From CAVPCY01 sp963770765 (GTDB lineage: Bacteria; Actinomycetota; Coriobacteriia; Anaerosomatales; PHET01), in NCBI GenBank assembly GCA_963770765.1, contig CAVYQS010000012.1:1-64000 (forward strand): a stretch of DNA of 64,000 nt, written 5' to 3'. Shown in pieces: positions 23,728 to 32,474 of this stretch. The position numbers and the translations under genes are program-made. Under the pieces are notes generated by a model that saw nothing but the letters and a program-made list of their open reading frames with translations, was not told the origin of the DNA and did no database searches. The stretch's first letter is position 1; each line of letters opens with the position of its first letter.

Positions 23728-24828
23728 ATGACAGATGGTCTGGAACGAACGCCACTCTACGAAGAGCACATCGCGTTGGGCGCACGGATGGTGCCGTTCG
23801 CCGGCTTCGAGATGCCCGTGCAGTATGCCGGCATCATAGAGGAGCACCGAGCGGTTCGTGCGCGCGCCGGCATCTTCGACGTCTGCCATATGGCCGAGTT
23901 CCGGGTATTCGGTTTCGGCGCCTTCGACTTCCTGCAGCGGGTGTTGACCAACGATCTGCACAAGATCGCGGCACTCGGCAGCGCGCAGTACACGCTCATG
24001 CTCGACAGCTCCGGCGGCATCATCGACGACCTGATCGTCTACCATTCGGGTGATCTCGAGTACCTCATCATCGCGAACGCTTCCAACCGCCATGCGGACT
24101 TCGAGTGGCTCGCCTCGCATGCCCCGCAAGACCTTGAACTGGTTGACGAGTCAGACCGCACCGCCCTGATCGCCGTCCAAGGCCCCGCCGCACTCGCGGT
24201 CGTTCGAGAGCTCGCAGGCGCCGCGTGGGAACCCCCCGTACGCTTCACGCTCGCCGAGGCCCTTCTCGACAACGCTGTGCCCGTGCTGATCGCCCGCACG
24301 GGATACACCGGCGAGGACGGAGTCGAGATACTGTGCCGTGCGGGAGATGCGGTCGTGGTCTGGAGACTGCTGTTGTCGTTCCCCGAAGTCACTCCCGCCG
24401 GCCTCGGAGCTCGAGATAGCCTCAGGCTCGAGATGGGGTACCACCTCTACGGCAGCGACATGGACCGGTCCATCGACCCCATCTCCGCAGGTCTGGGCTG
24501 GGTCGTACCGGGAGGCAAGGGAGACTTCATCGGTCGCGACGTTGTGGAGAGGATTCGCGCTGCAGGGTCCGCGCGCAGGCTCGTCCATCTCAGGGTCGAA
24601 GGCGCTATCCCGCGTCCCGGGTTCACCGTGTTGCACGAGGGCACCGAGGTGGGTAAGGTAGCGAGCGGCACCTTCTCTCCGTCTCTCGAGACGGGAATCG
24701 CGACAGCGTACGTCCCCTCGGCTCTTGCCGCTCCGGGAACCGCGTTCGAGATCGTGATTCGCAAGAAGACCGCAGCTGCAGTCGCGGTCAAGGCGCCATT
24801 CGTCACGTCGACCTCGCTGTCGGGCTGA
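23728..24828 (+). CDS. gcvT: Aminomethyltransferase (glycine cleavage T-protein)
   Basis: 366-residue T-protein, transferring the aminomethyl carbon from H-protein lipoyl to tetrahydrofolate and releasing ammonia. N-terminal FAGFEMPVQYAGIIEEH and VCHMAEFRVFG are family signatures, followed by LTNDLHKIAALGSAQYT. The C-terminal barrel shows GEDGVEILC and GLGARDSLRLEMGYHLYG. ATG 23728 follows GAGGGGAG. It is the first gene of gcvT-gcvH-gcvPA-gcvPB-lplA; the 70-bp gap before it is too short for a glycine riboswitch. Confidence 0.95.
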   Translation: MTDGLERTPLYEEHIALGARMVPFAGFEMPVQYAGIIEEHRAVRARAGIFDVCHMAEFRVFGFGAFDFLQRVLTNDLHKIAALGSAQYTLMLDSSGGIIDDLIVYHSGDLEYLIIANASNRHADFEWLASHAPQDLELVDESDRTALIAVQGPAALAVVRELAGAAWEPPVRFTLAEALLDNAVPVLIARTGYTGEDGVEILCRAGDAVVVWRLLLSFPEVTPAGLGARDSLRLEMGYHLYGSDMDRSIDPISAGLGWVVPGGKGDFIGRDVVERIRAAGSARRLVHLRVEGAIPRPGFTVLHEGTEVGKVASGTFSPSLETGIATAYVPSALAAPGTAFEIVIRKKTAAAVAVKAPFVTSTSLSG

Positions 24829-24867
24829 ACCGGCCCACACGCCACAAGGAGAGGAGCGTCACCGCTG

Positions 24868-25251
24868 ATGGGACACCCTTCGGATCGTGTCTATTCCAAG
24901 GAACACGAGTGGGTCGTCGTCGAGGGCGACGTCGCCACCGTGGGCATCACCAGCTTCGCCCAAGACCAGCTCGGCGAGGTCGTCTACGTGGATCTGCCGT
25001 CTGTCGGCGATTCGTTGACGGCCGGCGACACGTTCGGCGAGATCGAGTCGGTCAAGTCGGTATCCGAGCTCTACGCTCCGGTATCCGGCCAGATCGTCGA
25101 GGTCAACGACGCTCTCGATGACTCTCCTGAGACGGTCAACCAGGACGCTCATGGCGAAGGCTGGATGGTGAAGGTCACGCTCTCCGATGCGGCTCAGGTG
25201 GGCTCCCTCATGGACGCCGCCGCCTACGACGCCTTCCTGGCCGAGGCCTAG
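24868..25251 (+). CDS. gcvH: Glycine cleavage system H-protein
   Basis: 127-residue lipoyl carrier of the glycine cleavage complex. The lipoylated lysine is in GEIESVKSVSELYAPVSG. It opens with YSKEHEWVVVEGDVATVGIT, as usual for H-proteins. GGAGAGGAG lies upstream with slightly long spacing. The next gene, gcvPA, begins 7 nt after the stop. Confidence 0.97.
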   Translation: MGHPSDRVYSKEHEWVVVEGDVATVGITSFAQDQLGEVVYVDLPSVGDSLTAGDTFGEIESVKSVSELYAPVSGQIVEVNDALDDSPETVNQDAHGEGWMVKVTLSDAAQVGSLMDAAAYDAFLAEA

Positions 25252-25258
25252 ACGCTTC

Positions 25259-26590
25259 ATGCGTTACATCCCAGTCACGTGTGAACAGCGCGAAGCGATG
25301 CTTCGCGTTGTCGGCATCCACGACACCGATGAACTCTTCGCCGACATCCCGGATGCCGTGCGCGTAGATGGCGACCTCGATCTTCCGGCGCCTTTCTCTG
25401 AGATCACCCTCTCGGCCCACATGCGCGATCTCGCCGGCCGGAACATGCCCGCGACCTCGCTGGTCTGCTTCGCGGGAGCCGGATACTACGATCATTACGT
25501 CCCAAGCGTCGTCGACCATGTGATCCGCCGACCGGAGTTCTTCACCGCCTACACCCCCTACCAGCCCGAAGTGAGCCAGGGCACGCTCCAGGCGATCTAT
25601 GAGTACCAGTCCATGATCTGTGCGCTCACAGGCATGGAAGTCGCCAATGCCAGCATGTACGACGGTGCGACTGCGTTCGTCGAGGCAGCGTTGATGGCCT
25701 GTAGGCTCACGAAGCGAAACCGCCTGGTGGTTGCCGGGATGGTCCACCCCGAGTGGGTGCACGTGCTCGAGACCTACGCCGAGGCAGGGCGCATCGAAGT
25801 CGTCGAGTACCAGCCTGACGCCAAGGCCGATCCCGCCGACCTCGCGCAGGCCGTGGATGGGACCGTCGCCGCGGTCCTGGTCGCAAGCCCCAACTTCGTC
25901 GGCGTCATCGAAGACCTCGCCGGGCTCGCGCAGACGGCCCATGACGCTGGGGCCCTGCTGGTGGTCGCATCGAACCCGATCCTCCTCGGCGTCATGCAGC
26001 CACCGTCCGAGTTCGGCGCCGATATCGTGGTGGGAGAGGGCCAAGGGCTCGGAAACGGCCTGACGTTCGGCGGACCGGGGCTGGGGTTCTTCGCATGCCG
26101 AGAGACCCACGTTCGGCAGATGCCCGGCAGGCTTGTCGGCCGGACGGTCGACGCCGATGGCAACTCGGCGTTCGTGCTGACGCTCTCCACGCGCGAACAG
26201 CACATCCGCCGCGAGAAGGCCACGAGCAACATCTGCAGCAATCATGCTCTCAACGCCCTGAGCGCCGGCGCTTACCTCGCTGCGGTGGGCCGAGAAGGCC
26301 TCGAGGGGATCGCTGCCGCTTCGGTGGCCAAGGCCCACTATCTCCACGACCGGCTCCTCGAGACCGGCAAGTTCTCCGCCCCGTGGGAGCATGCGTTCGG
26401 CTACGAGTTCGCCTTGACCTACGAGGGAGACAGCGCTGACTACTACTCGTCTCTCTTCGCGCAGGGCTTCTTGCCGGGGGTCGTTCTCGAGACCGAGGAC
26501 GACGACCCGGACCTGGTCCTGTTCGCGGTGACCGAGAAGCGCACCCGAGCCGAGATCGACGCGTTCGTCGAGGCGGTGACTGCGCTGTGA
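25259..26590 (+). CDS. gcvPA: Glycine dehydrogenase (decarboxylating) subunit 1
   Basis: 443-residue N-terminal half of the split P-protein (PLP-dependent glycine decarboxylase). It opens MRYIPVTCEQREAML and has FAGAGYYDHYVPSVVDHV, TPYQPEVSQGTLQAIYEYQ and GEGQGLGNGLTFGGPGLGF, all typical of GcvPA. The PLP lysine is on subunit 2. Its TGA overlaps the GTG of gcvPB. The split form is common in Firmicutes, Thermotogae and Coriobacteriia. Confidence 0.96.
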   Translation: MRYIPVTCEQREAMLRVVGIHDTDELFADIPDAVRVDGDLDLPAPFSEITLSAHMRDLAGRNMPATSLVCFAGAGYYDHYVPSVVDHVIRRPEFFTAYTPYQPEVSQGTLQAIYEYQSMICALTGMEVANASMYDGATAFVEAALMACRLTKRNRLVVAGMVHPEWVHVLETYAEAGRIEVVEYQPDAKADPADLAQAVDGTVAAVLVASPNFVGVIEDLAGLAQTAHDAGALLVVASNPILLGVMQPPSEFGADIVVGEGQGLGNGLTFGGPGLGFFACRETHVRQMPGRLVGRTVDADGNSAFVLTLSTREQHIRREKATSNICSNHALNALSAGAYLAAVGREGLEGIAAASVAKAHYLHDRLLETGKFSAPWEHAFGYEFALTYEGDSADYYSSLFAQGFLPGVVLETEDDDPDLVLFAVTEKRTRAEIDAFVEAVTAL

Positions 26591-28084
26591 GTGAACAGCT
26601 TCTCAACACCCCTGCCGTCGCGCCGGCGCGCGGACCCCGCGAGCTGATCTTCGAGCTCGGCTCGGCTGAGTCGTCATGCGTTCTCGCGCCCGAGCTCGAC
26701 GTCCCCGATGTCGACATGGCAGGCGTCTTGGGCGGCGCTCACCGAACCGCACCACTTGCGCTTCCCAACGTCACCGAGCTCGAGATCATGCGGCACTACG
26801 CCCACCTCGCCGAGATGAACTTCGGGGTCGACTCAGGGATGTATCCTCTGGGTTCATGCACCATGAAGTACAACCCGCGCATCAACGAGGACGCCTGTCG
26901 CCTTGAGGGCTTTGCGGGTCTGCACCCGTACCAGCCTCTCGAGAGCGTTCAAGGCGCGCTCGAGGTCCTGCACGGGCTGCAGGATGCTCTGGCTGAGGTC
27001 TCCGGACTGCCGGGCGTGACGCTGCAACCCGCGGCCGGTGCTCACGGAGAGCTCGCCGCCCTCATGTGTTTTCGGGCGGCCCACACTGCTGCGGGCGATC
27101 CCGCGCAAGAAGGTCATCATCCCCGACACGGCGCACGGCACGAATCCGGCATCGGTCACGATGTGCGGGTACGAGACGATCACGATACCCAGCGACGAGC
27201 AGGGCCTTGTCGATCTTGACGCACTCAAGGCCGCTCTCGACACCGACGTCGCGGCGTTCATGCTCACGAATCCGAACACTCTGGGCCTGTTCGACCCTCA
27301 GATCCTGGAGATCACCGAGGCCGTTCATGCTGTCGGTGCGTACGCCTACTGCGACGGGGCCAACATGAACGCGATCCTCGGCGTTGCCCGTCCGGGTGAC
27401 ATGGGTTTCGACGCGCTCCACATCAACTTGCACAAGACGTTCTCGACACCTCACGGCGGCGGGGGACCGGGCGCGGGACCCGTGTGCGTGACGAACGAAC
27501 TTGCACAGTACCTTCCCGGACCCATAGCTCGGAGTACGCCTCGAGGGTTCGTCTTCGCTTGGCCCGAGAACTCCATCGGACGGGTTCGCTCCTACTACGG
27601 GAACTTCGGGGTCATCGTTCGGGCGTACACATATATCCGCGCGCTCGGCGCATCCGGACTCCGAGAGGTCGCGCACCAAGCGGTGCTCTCCGCCAACTAC
27701 CTCAAGGAGCGTCTCAAGACGGCGTACCTGCTCCCGTACGACCGCACCTGCATGCACGAGTTCGTGCTGTCGTGCTCTCAGCTCAAGCGCGATCACGGTG
27801 TGAGAACCCTCGATGTGGCCAAGAGACTCCTCGATTACGGCTACCACCCGCCAACGGTCTACTTCCCGCTTCTCGTGGAAGAAGCCATCATGATCGAGCC
27901 CACCGAGACCGAGCCGCTCTCGGCACTGGATGCCTTCGTCGAAGCGATGCTCGCCATCGCCGATGAGGCCACTTCAGATCCCGATCTCGTCAAGAACGCC
28001 CCCTACATCACCCCGGTCAGACGCCTCGATGAGGCACGCGCCGCCCGTTCGCCGGATCTGCGGTGGACGCCACCGAACGAGTAG
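26587..28084 (+). pseudogene. gcvPB: Glycine dehydrogenase subunit 2, one frameshift
   Basis: The C-terminal half of the split P-protein is interrupted by a single-base shift. The first frame (GTG 26587) runs to LQPAAGAHGELAAL...AAHTAAGDP. The second frame resumes RKKVIIPDTAHGTNPAS and continues to the TAG at 28082-28084. Removing one C from CCC at 27100-27102 restores a continuous 498-residue protein with no residue lost. The PLP lysine motif NLHKTFSTPHGGGGPG is intact. The clean join, the conserved flanks and three similar homopolymer shifts elsewhere favour a sequencing error. If real, glycine cleavage would be lost. Confidence 0.9.
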
Positions 28085-28887
28085 CGGTGACGGCGGTCTG
28101 GAGACTGCTGGAGCATGGCCCGGTCGATGGCATTCTCAACATGGCCATCGACCGGGCCGTTCAGCTCGGCCGCGAGGAGGGCAGCTCACCTCCCACGCTG
28201 CGAATCTACCGCTGGGCCCGACCGACCGTCACCATCGGCCGCTTTCAGGATGGCGCGTCCGTCGACAGGGCGCTGTGCGAGTCGCTGGGAGTCGACGTGG
28301 TGCGTAGGTTCACCGGCGGCAGGGGCGTCTTGCATGCCGATGAGGTCACCTACTCTGTCATCGCGGGGATCGACGACGGGATCCCGCGCGGTGTCGCCGC
28401 GTCCTACCGCCATCTGTGTGGAGCGCTCGTCGCCGCATACCAGGAGCTCTCGATACAGGCCTCGGTCACCGGCAGGGACCGTGGGGTCTCCGGCGCCGCA
28501 GCGTGCTACCTGCAGACCACCCGTGCCGACGTGGCGGTGGGCGAGCGCAAGTTGTCCGGCTCGGCGCAGGTCTGGTCTGGTGACACCGTGTTGCAGCACG
28601 GGTCGTTCGTGCTTCACAGGAACCCCGAACTCGAGTCCAGGGTCTTCCGCCTCGACGCATCCCACGCCGCCTTGCTGTCCGAATCGTCGCGGGGTCTTGA
28701 CGAGCTCCTCGGGGAGCGTCCGGCTCCTGCTCGGGTGCAGACCGCGATCGTCAACGGTTTCAGCCGCGCACTCGGCATCCGCCTCGTTCCCGGCACGCTA
28801 TCTGCGCGCGAGGCACAGATGACTCGTTCGCTTGCGGGCTCGCTCACGTCCGACACGCTGCTCGAGACCCGAGGCCGGCAACTCTAG
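28063..28887 (+). CDS. lplA: Lipoate-protein ligase A/octanoyltransferase family
   Basis: About 274-residue protein of the biotin/lipoate ligase fold (LplA/LipM group). Signatures are RRFTGGRGVLHADEVTYSV (the RRxTGGGAVxH loop) and the catalytic lysine in GERKLSGSAQ. It closes the gcv operon, so its target is most likely GcvH. It is longer than a bare LipM and lacks the full LplA accessory domain, so ligase (free lipoate) versus octanoyl transfer (acyl-ACP) is unresolved. The start is GTG 28063, overlapping gcvPB by 22 nt, or GTG 28087 just after its stop. Confidence 0.88.
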   Translation: MDATERVAVTAVWRLLEHGPVDGILNMAIDRAVQLGREEGSSPPTLRIYRWARPTVTIGRFQDGASVDRALCESLGVDVVRRFTGGRGVLHADEVTYSVIAGIDDGIPRGVAASYRHLCGALVAAYQELSIQASVTGRDRGVSGAAACYLQTTRADVAVGERKLSGSAQVWSGDTVLQHGSFVLHRNPELESRVFRLDASHAALLSESSRGLDELLGERPAPARVQTAIVNGFSRALGIRLVPGTLSAREAQMTRSLAGSLTSDTLLETRGRQL

Positions 28888-28926
28888 ACTTCACGTGTAG
28901 GCAGAGGATTCCTGGATGCGTTACGG

Positions 28927-28932
28927 TACAAT
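28927..28932 (+). promoter_or_regulatory. Candidate -10 element (TACAAT) of the rsiG-like gene
   Basis: TACAAT 31 bp upstream of the ATG at 28963, in the 75-bp gap after lplA. No good -35 hexamer is seen at 17 nt, so recognition may depend on an alternative sigma factor or an activator. Confidence 0.35.
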
Positions 28933-28962
28933 CCTCGGTAGAGGACTAGGGAGGAACCAGCG

Positions 28963-29268
28963 ATGTCTGATCACGATAGCCCGGCAGCTGACTCCGCACT
29001 GCTCGATCTGGAGTCCAAGTCAAACGACGAGCTGCGCGCGTTGCTCGACGAGCTCTCCGAGGAAGAGCAGAAGGTGTCGTACCGGCGCCGGGTTCTCCAC
29101 GGCAAGATCGACATACTGCGCTCAGAGCTTGTCCGGCGTCTCAAGAGCGCTCACGAATCCGGCGAGGATGTCATCGGCGGCCGTGACGTCGAGCGGCTCA
29201 TCGACATTCTCGCCAACGATCTCAGAGGGGTGTCGCGTTTCGACGTGACCGCATCCGACGACGACTGA
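28963..29268 (+). CDS. RsiG-like single-motif c-di-GMP-binding (anti-sigma) protein
   Basis: 101 residues, predicted helical hairpin or coiled coil. It carries one copy of the RsiG c-di-GMP signature E(x3)S(x2)R(x3)Q(x3)D as Glu35-Ser39-Arg42-His46-Asp50 (EQKVSYRRRVLHGKID), with His in place of Gln. Streptomyces RsiG has two such motifs, binds a c-di-GMP dimer and sequesters the sigma factor WhiG; a single-motif form in Rubrobacter acts as a homodimer. I infer that this is the single-motif type. ATG 28963 is preceded by AGGGAGGA. No WhiG/FliA-type sigma gene is in the window, so the partner is elsewhere. Confidence 0.7.
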   Translation: MSDHDSPAADSALLDLESKSNDELRALLDELSEEEQKVSYRRRVLHGKIDILRSELVRRLKSAHESGEDVIGGRDVERLIDILANDLRGVSRFDVTASDDD

Positions 29269-29308
29269 CCGATCCTGACGTGACATCCGTATCCCAAGGA
29301 GGACGCGC

Positions 29309-29569
29309 GTGCCCACAGTGAACGATCGCATCAAGAGATTCTTCGACGATATGGCGACGGACGCCATCGAAGAGCGCGTCATAGAGTACATCGTGCGCGA
29401 GGTCCACAAGGGCCGGAGGCTTATGGAAGTCATCGACGATCCCTATGTTCGCAACCGCCTCAATGACGCGAAGCGCGACGAGATACTCGAGAACCCCGAG
29501 ATCGTCGACGCACTCGAGCAGGAGATCAGACTGAGCATGTCGCCTCCCGAGGTCGGCTTCTCCAGCTAG
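29309..29569 (+). CDS. Small conserved-looking protein of unknown function
   Basis: 86 residues, not recognised. It is soluble, charged and probably all-helical (NDRIKRFFDDMATDAIEERV; REVHKGRRLMEVIDDPYVRNRL), with no cysteines or signal. It has a perfect AGGAGG 6 nt before GTG 29309, so translation should be strong. It sits between the RsiG-like gene (40 nt) and the FHA-MerR regulator (45 nt), probably in one transcript, suggesting a regulatory or adaptor role. Confidence 0.7.
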   Translation: MPTVNDRIKRFFDDMATDAIEERVIEYIVREVHKGRRLMEVIDDPYVRNRLNDAKRDEILENPEIVDALEQEIRLSMSPPEVGFSS

Positions 29570-29614
29570 ACGTTTCACGCCGTAACAGACTGCGACCCGA
29601 GACGGGGTGATCGG

Positions 29615-30772
29615 ATGGCCGAGTGTCCCTCTTGCGGCACGCGGCTGGCGCACGGCGATGCCATCTGCGGCACGTGCGGTGCGTCGACCGGGGACGCCAC
29701 GGCTTCATTCGCACCGGTCTCTGCGGAGGACCGCCCCGCGCCGCCGGCGCCGACGGCCGCCGACGACCCCTGTCTGGTGGTACGCAAGGGCGCTCAGTCG
29801 GGCGAACGCTTCTTCCTCGACAGGCCGCGTCTGTGCGTCGGCCGCGACCCCCAAAGCGACATCTTTCTCAATGACATGACGGTTTCTCGGACCCACGCTG
29901 TGCTCACCATCGATGGCGGCGTGGTGACGGTGACCGACTCCGGCTCGCTCAATGGAACGTACGTCAACGGGACCCTCGTGGATTCCGCGCGACTCAATTC
30001 CGGTGATGTGGTCCAGATAGGCACCTTCCAGATGGCCTTCTATGAGGGGCAGGGCTCGCGTTCGATGAGTTCACGCGACTACCTCACGATCGGCGAAGTG
30101 GTTCAACGGCTTCAACCCGCCTATCCCGACCTCTCGATATCCAAGGTCCGCTTCCTTGAGGAAGAGGGGCTCATCACCCCTGAGCGCACCGCCGGTGGCT
30201 ATCGCAAGTTCGCTGCCTCGGACGTGACTCGCATCGAGATGATCCTCCGGCTCCAGCGTGACCACTTCTTCCCGCTCGCGGTCATCCGGGAGAAGCTCGC
30301 CGACGTCGACCGGGGCAGGATTCCCGCCGAGCTCCAGCGCGGGCCCATGGCCGTTGCCGAGCCGCTACCCATCGCCACCACCGAGGATGGTCAGCTGCGT
30401 GTAGACGAAGCTCCTCACGCACTGGGAATCCCCGTGAGCTTCGTGAGGGAACTTGCCGAGTTCGGGATCGTGAAGATCCTGGACGGCGAGTCGGGCGAGG
30501 AGATCGATCGCGCGGACGTCGCTGCCGTGCATGCGGCCTGGGACCTCAGACGCTTCGGCGTGGAGCCTCGCCATCTCCGCATGTACGAGACGTTCGCCGA
30601 ACGCGAGGCCACGCTGTTCACCCAGATCCTCATGCCCGCGTTCAAGCATCGCACTCCTGAGTCGAAGCAGAAGCTCGGCGAGACACTCACGGAACTTGGC
30701 AGCCTCACCGATGAGCTCAAGGGCCGACTGCTGCGCCGCGCACTCGCCAAAGCGTTCGAGGACCTCGCCTAG
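29615..30772 (+). CDS. Zinc-ribbon/FHA/MerR fusion: GarA-like plus FtsR-like regulator
   Basis: 385 residues in three modules. A double-CxxC zinc ribbon (CPSC...CGTC, 4-22) is first. An FHA phosphothreonine-binding domain follows at about 52-144 (VGRDPQSDI, SRTHA, SLNGTYVNG carry the binding Arg, Ser/His and Asn). A MerR-type winged helix starts at 155 (LTIGEVVQRLQ...ISKVRFLEEEGLI...YRKF), with a C-terminal helical part like the actinobacterial FtsR (Rv1828). In mycobacteria garA (FHA) and ftsR are adjacent separate genes directly after gcvH; here both functions are on one chain in a gcv neighbourhood. The GarA N-terminal phosphothreonine motif is absent. I infer a kinase-linked regulator of division or central metabolism. 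Confidence 0.85.
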   Translation: MAECPSCGTRLAHGDAICGTCGASTGDATASFAPVSAEDRPAPPAPTAADDPCLVVRKGAQSGERFFLDRPRLCVGRDPQSDIFLNDMTVSRTHAVLTIDGGVVTVTDSGSLNGTYVNGTLVDSARLNSGDVVQIGTFQMAFYEGQGSRSMSSRDYLTIGEVVQRLQPAYPDLSISKVRFLEEEGLITPERTAGGYRKFAASDVTRIEMILRLQRDHFFPLAVIREKLADVDRGRIPAELQRGPMAVAEPLPIATTEDGQLRVDEAPHALGIPVSFVRELAEFGIVKILDGESGEEIDRADVAAVHAAWDLRRFGVEPRHLRMYETFAEREATLFTQILMPAFKHRTPESKQKLGETLTELGSLTDELKGRLLRRALAKAFEDLA

Positions 30773-30775
30773 CCG

Positions 30776-31243
30776 ATGAGCGACGTGTCCCACACACTCG
30801 GAGCCTCCAACGAACCGACAGACCATCCACCACTCGATCAGATCGCCTTCGCTCACGCCAGCGAGCGTGCTGCCGCCGAGATCCTCGACTACTACCGTAT
30901 CCGCTGGCAGTACGAGCCGCGACGCTTTCCCCTCGAGTGGGACGGTGACGGCAACGTGATCGCCTACTTCACGCCCGACTTCTATCTGATCGACTTCGAT
31001 CTCTTCATCGAGTTGACCACGATGAGTCAGAAGCTGGTGACCAAGAAGAACCGCAAGGTGAAGCGGCTCAAAGAGCTGTATCCCGAAGTGAACGTCAAGA
31101 TCTTCTATCAGAAGGACTTCAAGGCGCTCTTGGCTCGGTTCGGCATCTCGACACGACCGGTGCCGCACGCCTCCGGCGGCGGCGTGATCGCAGGCAGTGG
31201 GACGCCCGACCAGGGAACGACGACAGACGGCGGTGCTTCGTGA
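30776..31243 (+). CDS. Uncharacterised protein with PD-(D/E)XK nuclease-like core
   Basis: 155 residues starting 3 nt after the FHA-MerR gene. The core YEPRRFPLEW...IAYFTPDFYLIDFDLFIELT resembles the PD...(D/E)xK beta-hairpin of endonuclease-like proteins, but the usual catalytic lysine after the Glu is replaced (ELTTMSQK), so activity is doubtful. The C-terminus is low-complexity (Gly/Thr/Pro) and disordered. Its TGA overlaps the hpt GTG. Function is unknown; coupling to purine salvage genes suggests nucleotide-related housekeeping. Confidence 0.7.
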   Translation: MSDVSHTLGASNEPTDHPPLDQIAFAHASERAAAEILDYYRIRWQYEPRRFPLEWDGDGNVIAYFTPDFYLIDFDLFIELTTMSQKLVTKKNRKVKRLKELYPEVNVKIFYQKDFKALLARFGISTRPVPHASGGGVIAGSGTPDQGTTTDGGAS

Positions 31244-31788
31244 ACTCCCCGATGCTGCCCGACATATGCACCCACGTCGCGGTGTCCGAGTCCGCCATCC
31301 GGTCACGGGTGCATGAGTTGGGCGGGCAGCTCTCGCGGGATTTCGCCGATGAGGAGGTGCGGCTGGTCACGGTCCTCAAGGGCGGGCTCTACTTCCTCGC
31401 TGATCTGTGTCGTGCCATGACCGTGGACGTTCGCATCGACTTCCTGGCCGTTGCGCCCTTCTCGCCCGGGCACTCGGGATTCGTACGGGTCACCAAGGAC
31501 CTTGACGATGATATCGGTGGTTCGTGCGTCGTGCTCGTCGAGGACGTCGTCGATACCGGTCTCACGGTCAACTACGTGCTGTCGCTGCTCGGCGGCCATG
31601 AACCCCGGCGCTTGGCGCTGTGCACGCTGCTCAGCAAACCGGCGCGTCGCATCGCACCGGTGGATATCGACTACTGCGGTTTCGAACTCGCCGACGACTT
31701 CCTTGTCGGGTACGGACTGGATGTCGCCGGCTCCTATCGCAACCTACCGTACATCGGGGCAGTCAGACCCGAGGTCATTCTCGGCTGA
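31240..31788 (+). CDS. hpt: Hypoxanthine phosphoribosyltransferase
   Basis: 182-residue type I phosphoribosyltransferase salvaging hypoxanthine/guanine to IMP/GMP. The PRPP loop is VVLVEDVVDTGLTVNYV, preceded by VTVLKGGLYFLADL. The C-terminal FLVGYGLDVAGSYRNLPYIG is the family end signature. GTG 31240 overlaps the previous stop. It is paired with apt 43 nt downstream. Confidence 0.93.
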   Translation: MNSPMLPDICTHVAVSESAIRSRVHELGGQLSRDFADEEVRLVTVLKGGLYFLADLCRAMTVDVRIDFLAVAPFSPGHSGFVRVTKDLDDDIGGSCVVLVEDVVDTGLTVNYVLSLLGGHEPRRLALCTLLSKPARRIAPVDIDYCGFELADDFLVGYGLDVAGSYRNLPYIGAVRPEVILG

Positions 31789-31831
31789 TGCGCTACCCTG
31801 TGTGAGTTCGATCCCTACCCAAGGAGGAACT

Positions 31832-32350
31832 GTGGATCTGTCCACCTACATACGCGACATCCCGGACTGGCCCAAAGAGGGTGTCGTCTTCAAGGACATC
31901 ACCCCGCTGCTCGCCAGCCCTGAAGGCTTTCGCATGGCGATCGACACGCTCGCCGACGAGTACGAGTCCCTCGGAGTGACCAAGGTGATGGGGGCCGAGG
32001 CGCGCGGCTTCATATTCGGCGGCGCACTGGCCTACCGCCTGGGCGCAGGGTTCGTCCCGGCTCGCAAGCCCGGCAAGCTTCCGTGGGACACCTCGTCGGT
32101 GACCTACGACCTCGAGTACGGCACCGATTCTCTCGAAGTCCACGCCGACGCCGTGGGGGAGGGTGACCTCGTACTGATCGTCGATGACGTCCTCGCCACC
32201 GGCGGTACCGCCGCCGCGAAGGCTCGGCTGGTCGCCGAGACCGGCGCGAAGGTCGCCGGATTCGCCTTCCTGATCGAGCTGGACTTCCTCGACGGCCGTT
32301 CGCGACTCCCCGAGGACGCGCACATCATCTCGCTCATTCACGTCGACTGA
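31832..32350 (+). CDS. apt: Adenine phosphoribosyltransferase
   Basis: 172 residues, forming AMP from adenine and PRPP. N-terminal IRDIPDWPKEGVVFKDITPLL, then GAEARGFIFGGALAYRLGAGFVP, and the PRPP motif VLIVDDVLATGGTAAA are diagnostic. GTG 31832 has a full AGGAGG 5 nt upstream. It forms a purine-salvage pair with hpt; the NCS2 permeases at 45-48 kb could supply the bases. Confidence 0.96.
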   Translation: MDLSTYIRDIPDWPKEGVVFKDITPLLASPEGFRMAIDTLADEYESLGVTKVMGAEARGFIFGGALAYRLGAGFVPARKPGKLPWDTSSVTYDLEYGTDSLEVHADAVGEGDLVLIVDDVLATGGTAAAKARLVAETGAKVAGFAFLIELDFLDGRSRLPEDAHIISLIHVD

Positions 32351-32474
32351 GATGCCGATACACCATGCAGGCCGGTCGCTCGAAGCGGACGGCTTGCGTG
32401 GTATCATTCCAGCATATGGTCTGGAGCGGTCGCCACTTTCTAGTCGTAGCACATCGTCGTAGCTGGAGGTGGAG

